A DNA stretch of 64,000 nt, taken from Symsagittifera roscoffensis. Lineage: Eukaryota; Xenacoelomorpha; Acoela; Convolutidae. Location: positions 7,758,633 through 7,822,632 of the forward strand of contig NC_087069.1 in the NCBI RefSeq assembly GCF_963678635.1, written 5' to 3'. The notes beneath the pieces are model-generated. The model was given only the letters and a program-made list of their open reading frames with translations. It made no database searches and was not told the origin of the DNA. Position numbers and translations under genes: made by a program. Positions 57,972-64,000 of this stretch are shown piece after piece; position 1 is the stretch's first letter; each line of letters begins with the position of its first letter.

Positions 57972-58494
57972 TTAGTTTAAACGTAGAAAAGACTTTATGT
58001 GCATTGAAATTCGCATCTCAGTAAAGTGGGAAAAAATCTATTAAAATTTTGTTTCATTGTCAGTGTCTACAAAAGGGGAAAAAATCGAATATAGTGGATG
58101 AAAAAGGATTTTGTTGCCTCGAAAAACAGTATTATTAGGATCTATTTTTAATTGATTCGATTTGTTTTCACTTTCGTGGACACTGACAAGGAAACTCAAT
58201 TGTAATAGATTTTTACTCATAGAACTCCAATGCGGGCACTTCATCCTTTTTTGCGAACCGCAAACGTCTCGTTTTCTTTCTGGGTCGAGAAACCACGGGA
58301 GGAAAAGGTTGACACAAAACGCGACTAAACAATTTTTATTAACTGTAGCCGCACATACTTACTATCTAACAGAAACTGTCTCAGCAAGAGGACCCTCCCT
58401 TGGAGAGCACGGTTCTGGCACTTTTCAGCACGAGTAAATTGTAATATTTATCAACAACATTGAACTATAAGACTCTTCTCGCTGCCCGGGTTGA
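57972..58494. other. No supported gene
   Basis: A 91-codon plus ORF and a 67-codon minus ORF overlap here. Neither shows a motif. 58,045-58,215 contains an imperfect inverted repeat around CAGTGTCTAC and GTGGACACTGAC. Confidence 0.4.
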
Positions 58495-59296
58495 CCTCCA
58501 TTTACCGAAAATGCCTATCATACAATTCCATTCAACAAAAATCATTATCATACAATTCCATACATCAAGTGTATGGAGAAAATGCTTGTCATGCAATTTT
58601 CATATATTTTCGAAAAACATTTTAACAAAATTAAACCATTTCTGCGGCTTTTTGAGAACAGTTGAACAGACTGGTGACAAAAAAAAAACTGATTTTAATT
58701 TTTTTTTGAAAAAAAATGCTTACCATACAATTTCAATATACGACACAAAATTTTAAAAATTTGAAAATTTGCTCAAAAATTTTTAGTTTTTTTTTCAAGC
58801 GCAAATCGAATTTTGTACGCAAACAAACATTTTTCGAAATTTTTTGTTGCATGCAAAATTTAGTATTTTGTGTGCATAACGTAGTCCTGGATACAATAAT
58901 ATTGGCTTTTTTTCTTTTCACTTAAGTTTTTTTTCAAAAACGCTGAAAATTCCTATTTCTTTTGTGTGGTTTATTTATGTATGCCTTGATCAATGTCTGA
59001 TAATATGAAATTTCACAAATTTAAAATAATCATCACTGAAAAATTTTGGTAAATTGCTAATGCAAGACCGTCCAACCTTTGCACGACCGAAAATTTGTCA
59101 GAAAATAAATATACGAAAAAAAAACAATTTTTTGGTTTATGGAGAAAATACCTATCATACAATTTCCATTTATGGGAAAATGCTTATCATAGAGTTTTCA
59201 TACAATTTTCTGTACGTATGGAATTGTATGAAATTGTATGAAAAGAAATTTCCCATTTATGAGAATTGTTTGATAAGCATTTTTGGTCAACCCGGG
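58495..59296 (+). mobile_element. TIR element, CCCGGGTTGACC family, 802 bp
   Basis: Complete ends CCCGGGTTGACC and GGTCAACCCGGG, flanked by TG on both sides. Subterminal CATACAATTCCAT words are inverted between the two halves. The centre matches the 46.3-kb copy in the opposite orientation. Confidence 0.85.
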
Positions 59297-59691
59297 TGGC
59301 AAAACCAAATTAGTCCTATTTGAATGTGCATACTCTGGCAATATGTCCAAAGATGCCCTGTGATTTTTGAAGTGTAGATTATACATGATTGAGGCAAATT
59401 TTTTGATACTTTCGAAATAATTCAACTTGAGCGACGAGAAATCAGTTTGTTTCAAGCAACAACTGTATCGTTGAATCGAAACTTGTATCAGCCGACATTA
59501 ATGCATTATTACCTGAAAAAGCTGAAGCACAAAAGCACAAGATTGAAACGAGCTAAAAAGAGCACAAGATTAAATTTATAGATTATTCGATGTCAGAGAT
59601 CTATTATTTTTAAGTTTGTCTATGTGTAAAAGATGTAGGAAAAGACCTTGAGAGCGTTAGTATGCTTCCAAAAATGTGTTTTTTTTATCCC
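59297..59691. other. No supported gene
   Basis: Non-coding, with an 85-codon minus ORF that partly covers the TIR element end and has no motif. Confidence 0.5.
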
Positions 59692-59904
59692 GGCTCTTTT
59701 TACTCCTCCCATTTTATGTTGTAACGATTTTATGTTGTAACATTTTATGTTACATCAATCTATGTTGTAACGAGGGTTCTTACAAGGTTAAGTATTAAGC
59801 AAAATATGTTTTTCAAAACCTAATTAGTCCGTTTACCAATTTATGTACGTGAACAAAATTTTAGTAGTAAACATACGCTGGTGGGGGAAAAAGGAAAAAG
59901 AGCC
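59692..59904 (+). mobile_element. MITE, 213 bp, 8-bp target duplication (7/8)
   Basis: Starts GGCTCTTTTTAC and ends GGAAAAAGAGCC. Flanks TTTATCCC and TTTGTCCC differ at one position. The interior matches the 20.9-kb copy, with an extra expansion of TTTTATGTTGTAACGA words near the left end. Confidence 0.9.
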
Positions 59905-61369
59905 TTTGTCCCAAACCAGATTATCCAGTCATACAAAAGCACTCTGATGTAGATCCAATATTCGGACAAGTTTGTTTCTATGTTATTTAAGCACGTGATT
60001 TAAGAGAGTAAATAAACCAGCCGAAGTAAAAACCAACAAAAAAGCCGAGTTTAAGCCAGCCGAAAAGTTACATTGTATGGATGAATTTCGCATAACTTTT
60101 GTAACTGTTACTTAATTGTTAGATAACTATGATATGACACTTATTACGTATTTTCGCTTTGTTTACACTTCGGCTCGTTTATATAATATCGTGGGTTAAT
60201 TGTTAACAAAACACAAAAACCTCCTTTTGCTGTTCATTTCCCACCAACACGGGTTCTTTTCTTCTTTTTAGGCTTAACTTTTTCTCTGGATGCTTGGGTC
60301 AAGATCAATATGGCGACTTCAGTGTGTGTGGGCACCAGAATGAAGCACATAAGCACTATGGACATTGTGACCCCATCACTGACAGGGTTGATATTTATTT
60401 AAAATACGCAACTGAGCGATATATATTTTTTTCATTGTGGCATCTTTAAACAGCTACAATGAACAAGCTGCTGGCGCTACCGTGGCCGTTGGAACAATGA
60501 TACCATTGTGTATCCTTTCAAAAAGTATTGGATAAAATTATTCGACTACCAATGAAATGATGCAAAAAAATTGTAAAAGCGAAAGTTTAAACATTTGTGT
60601 TTTAAAATTGATTGAGTAATGTTGACACCAGCAAGACAAACAGAGAGACTAATAATCTATTTTCGTCCATCATTCAAATATGCGTCGGGTGCAGCTCGTC
60701 TGATTAGTCTTTTGAAAAATTTACTTTTTCATTTCTGTTCCGACCGCTGAAAAAAAAAGCGGAAACTTTTCAACGATGGAGTTTGTTTTTTTTCACAAAA
60801 ATAAGGTATCGCAAACATCAATTCGAATGAGTCGATTGATGGATGTATCATGATACATAATAATCACTTGTGACTTCGAAAAGATTTTAGAAAAAAATAA
60901 AGTTGTTTTTATCAGTACCGAAAAAAAATGATGTATTTTTATTTTTAGATAGTCATATTTAGTCCAGTATATTTAAAATAGTTTTCCTGAACAAAAAAAA
61001 CACTTGCGATATTTTTTTTGTGCAGAAGTTTCAAATACTGATTTATAACGTAGTCCACGCATAGTTTTTAAAATAAAAAAAAACAAAGATCACTGTGAAC
61101 GTTTTCTATGGTAGTGGAATTTACACTTTCAGGTTTTATATGATTAGAGATATAACAAAAATTTAAGGAAAATTAGGCCACGATTTTCAATGTCTGAGAT
61201 TTTCAAAAAAGAGGCCTCGTAGTCATACGGGCACTGACAAACTACGGACACTGACAAACTGCGTAAGTAAATCAGCAATTCAATTCCGTTTTACATGTTG
61301 ATTTTAGCATTTGAGAAAATTTTTGTTGATTGTGCTCAGAGCAAAACACATAAACAAAGCAGATTACCA
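59905..61369. other. No supported gene
   Basis: AT-rich sequence. No conserved ORF, RNA or repeat recognised. Confidence 0.5.
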
Positions 61370-61567
61370 AAAACAATTACTAGGAAAAACTGCTAGTCGT
61401 ACAGTTTCATTGTATGGAAAAATGCTTGTCATACAGTTTCATTGCATAGAAAACATGCTTATCAAGTTATTTTCATACATTGTTTTTTATTCTATCGAAT
61501 TGTATGAAACTGTTTTCTAAGTTTTTCTCCATAGTAGGAAAATGTATTTGCATTTTTGTTAACCCGA
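61370..61567 (+). mobile_element. Worn fragment of the CCCGGGTTGACC family
   Basis: Repeats TACAGTTTCATTGTATGGAA and GAATTGTATGAAACTG in inverted order and ends GTTAACCCGAGAA, a decayed form of GGTCAACCCGGG. Similar CATACAATTTCAT words also occur at 62,636-62,690. Confidence 0.5.
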
Positions 61568-62452
61568 GAACAGTTTTTTGTTACCGTAATGGTGTGGGAG
61601 GTAGGCACTTGATATTTTACAGATTTTTTTCTAATTTTTATTTCTTCTTTTTAATGGGATGCGCTCTGATCTTGTCAAACTAAATGAATTAGAGGCAAAG
61701 GTTTTTTAAAAATTTGCAACGAACTGAATGTCATTAAATCGTACCAACGGACGGGCTTTTTTGTGGCGTTGGTGTTAATTTTTCCATTTGTAGTTTCTAA
61801 TATCAACTCAGTCGACCCGGGTCGAGATTTCCATTCAAGATTAACTTAAGATTTGAGCGGTTTGAGCGATTTTTGAGTGTTTTTTAAATATTTATGAGTG
61901 GTTCCTAATTTGATTTTTTAAGAGACTTTGTGAACCTTCAAAAACTTTTTTGAATCTAAAATATTTTAGCTTGGATTTTAGCTTAGATGCTGGTATTATG
62001 GTAGGTTAAAAATTCATATTTTTATAGTGCTGGCTGCGCGGGTCTTGCAATGAAAACATCAGAAAAAATCTAGCCAAACTTTTTGTGCTAAAGTTTTGGG
62101 AAAATTGGTCAAGATTTGGGCGGTTCGGTCGTTTCTTGCTTAGACTTGAGCGGTTTGGGAGCTTTGGCGGTTTAGATGGTTTGAGAGCAATCGACTAAAA
62201 AACCGCTCAAAGGCCCAAATTGGAACAAATTTTCAACGGGATCTCGGATTCGGGATTCGAGGAAAGCTTTTGAGTATTATCTTTGTGTTTGCAATATTTG
62301 ACAGAATGAAAAAAAGCACGGACAATTTTTTAGGAAATACAAAATCACTGCATAAAAAAGAAGCAAAGTGACATTTTGTAATCTTACGGGTCTCAAGTAA
62401 ATTAAAATTCAGGAAATAAATCAGATCTTCCAATCCCATACTACAGAAAGAA
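61568..62452. other. No supported gene
   Basis: 61,840-62,220 is rich in GAGCGGTTTGAGCG-like words but forms no regular array. No conserved ORF. Confidence 0.4.
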
Positions 62453-62580
62453 GTGAGTTTTTGTTGTCTTACTCGGATCTCAAGTGAGTTTTGCTTGTCT
62501 TAGTGCAGCGAAGTGAGTTTTTGTTGTCTTTTGTATCGAATTTATATTTTGCTGTCTTACTCGGGTCTCAAGTGAATTAT
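62453..62580 (+). repeat. Short imperfect tandem repeat
   Basis: GAAGTGAGTTTTTGTTGTCT occurs at 62,449 and 62,510, interleaved with CTTACTCGGRTCTCAAGTGA at 62,468 and 62,556. The unit is about 60 to 90 bp. Confidence 0.6.
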
Positions 62581-64000
62581 CTGGGTTAACAAAAAATCAT
62601 ATTTTCTATTCCAATACTAAGGAAAAAAACTCCTATCATACAATTTCATGCTATGGAAAATTTCTTGTCATCCAATTCCATACTATGCGAAAGAAATGAC
62701 TCGGACGACATCCACAAGAATCAAACCGATAGAATTTTAAAAAGCAAGTAATCTTATAAGCAAAGCAGCCATAAAGAAGAAGGATACGGGAAGTCTTCGA
62801 TATAATTTGAGGGGAAAATACTAAAAATCAATCATCCAGCTACTCTACCAAGCGCATTGTGTGATTCGAATTAAATTAATGAAACCTTGAATTGTCGGAA
62901 TTTCTTCTATGATACTATGACTTAGATGCGCATCATGACCAGCTAACTGAAGAAATTAAAAAACTACACAAAAAATTGACCATGATAGCATCATTTGATT
63001 TTTGGATCACTGTAAAAGATCTATAAAACCAGAAATATATATTGACCTATAAAACCAGAAAAGAAATCAAATTAAAATACCAGACAAGCAAGAAAAGATG
63101 GAGTAATGGAGTGTGTAGTCAAAAAAGTTTCAAATTTAGAATTGGTAAAATATTTGGTTTTGTCGGTTTCTGGGGAAAAAAAAAACTTTTCAAAATTTGG
63201 TTAGTCTCGGCTGATTTATGATTTCAGTTTGTTTCAAATCTTCTGATACTTTGGTTTGTGGGGACTGCAATGTAAGTACTCTTGTTATACACTCTGAAAA
63301 AGGAGCAGAGCACAATCAAAATTTAGGTTTGTTGAAATCTACGGTACAAATTTTTACGAAAATGTGGTAGAAAAAGTAATCTTCTCACATGGACTACAAA
63401 ATTGCATCGAACAGACACTTGACTTCTAAATCAGTAGTTTTTTTTGCCCTGCTACGCCAAAAAGAATTAAATCAAACTCGATTGATTGTGTTTCATTGTT
63501 ACCAAGTTTTCGAGCACCAGGTATAATTTCATCAAACGTTTTTCAGTATCGAAAACTGAAAAATTTAGTCAATTTGTGAGTAGTATTTTCGATTACCACT
63601 GCTCAATAATGTATTAAAAGCACAAAACAATTCTTGGATAGAGTTTGTTTTAAAAAAACCAGACAACGAAAAACAAAATTTTATCCTCAGCAAAAAGAGT
63701 TGGAAGAAAAACTAAGCTCATCACAAAAGAATCATGTGAAATCGACAAACACCAAAAGACAGGCTTACCAGAAAAAAATTGATTTCAAATATCCCATGCT
63801 TTTCAGAAACTCTTATATCACTGCTGCTTTTAACTAGTTTTGCAGTGGAAACAAAAAAATGTTAACAAAAGACTTAGCTCGTTATTGAAACTATTTTTTT
63901 TTCGTTTAATTTGAAAAAAAGCTAAATAATTTGTGGTTAGTAACGCAAAACATGATTTCGCTAACAATCTGTTTTCATTCTATCTCTAACTATCTGAAAA
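62581..64000. other. No supported gene
   Basis: AT-rich to the window end. The 67-codon ORF at 63634-63837 is Lys-rich with no motif. Confidence 0.5.

Overview
The window looks like AT-rich nuclear DNA from an invertebrate animal. BEL/Pao retrotransposons are known only from animals, a secreted trypsin-family gene is split by an intron, and almost everything else is transposable elements at various stages of decay. No species can be named from the sequence. There are no bacterial-type operons, rRNA genes or CRISPR arrays. The only supported host gene is the serine protease, and only two of its exons were found.

Layout. 1-10.65 kb: two minus-strand BEL/Pao elements. The left one is 5'-truncated and carries a four-fold tandem array of a 669-bp integrase fragment. 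The right one (4.33-10.65 kb) keeps gag, protease, RT, RNase H, integrase and the C-terminal domain, all broken by frameshifts. 10.65-18.4 kb: non-coding DNA with a small TIR element, a 20-bp minisatellite, a 174-bp triplicate, a tRNA-derived SINE-like unit and an ATT/ATG microsatellite. 18.48-22.86 kb: the minus-strand serine protease, whose 3.85-kb intron holds a dead LINE reverse transcriptase and short TIR elements. 20.9-27.3 kb: a cluster of ~205-bp MITEs (TIR GGCTCTTTTTCC) with 8-bp target duplications, plus a 60-bp minisatellite.

27,636-45,547: the main find, a 17.9-kb Ty3/Gypsy-like LTR retroelement on the plus strand. Its two 410-bp LTRs differ at about seven positions and are flanked by TTAA on both sides. 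In order it carries an ATG-less basic ORF, an intact 400-codon pre-gag ORF, gag, protease-RT-RNase H-integrase, a membrane-anchored Ser/Thr/Pro-rich ORF, an envelope-like glycoprotein resembling those of chuviruses, a Pro-rich tail ORF, and a ~600-codon ORF of unknown function. A consensus-looking intron follows the last ORF. Gag, pol and env are interrupted by stops and frameshifts, and the RT catalytic motif is mutated, so this copy is not autonomous.

45.5-64 kb: more decayed mobile DNA. It includes three large copies of a TIR element with ends CCCGGGTTGACC, a minus-strand LINE fragment with a 2A-like DIETNPG motif, and a ~3.7-kb direct duplication (49.2-52.9 and 53.3-57.1 kb). The duplication contains a minus-strand gag with a CCHC zinc knuckle and C-rich minisatellites. 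The right-hand 4 kb has no recognisable gene.
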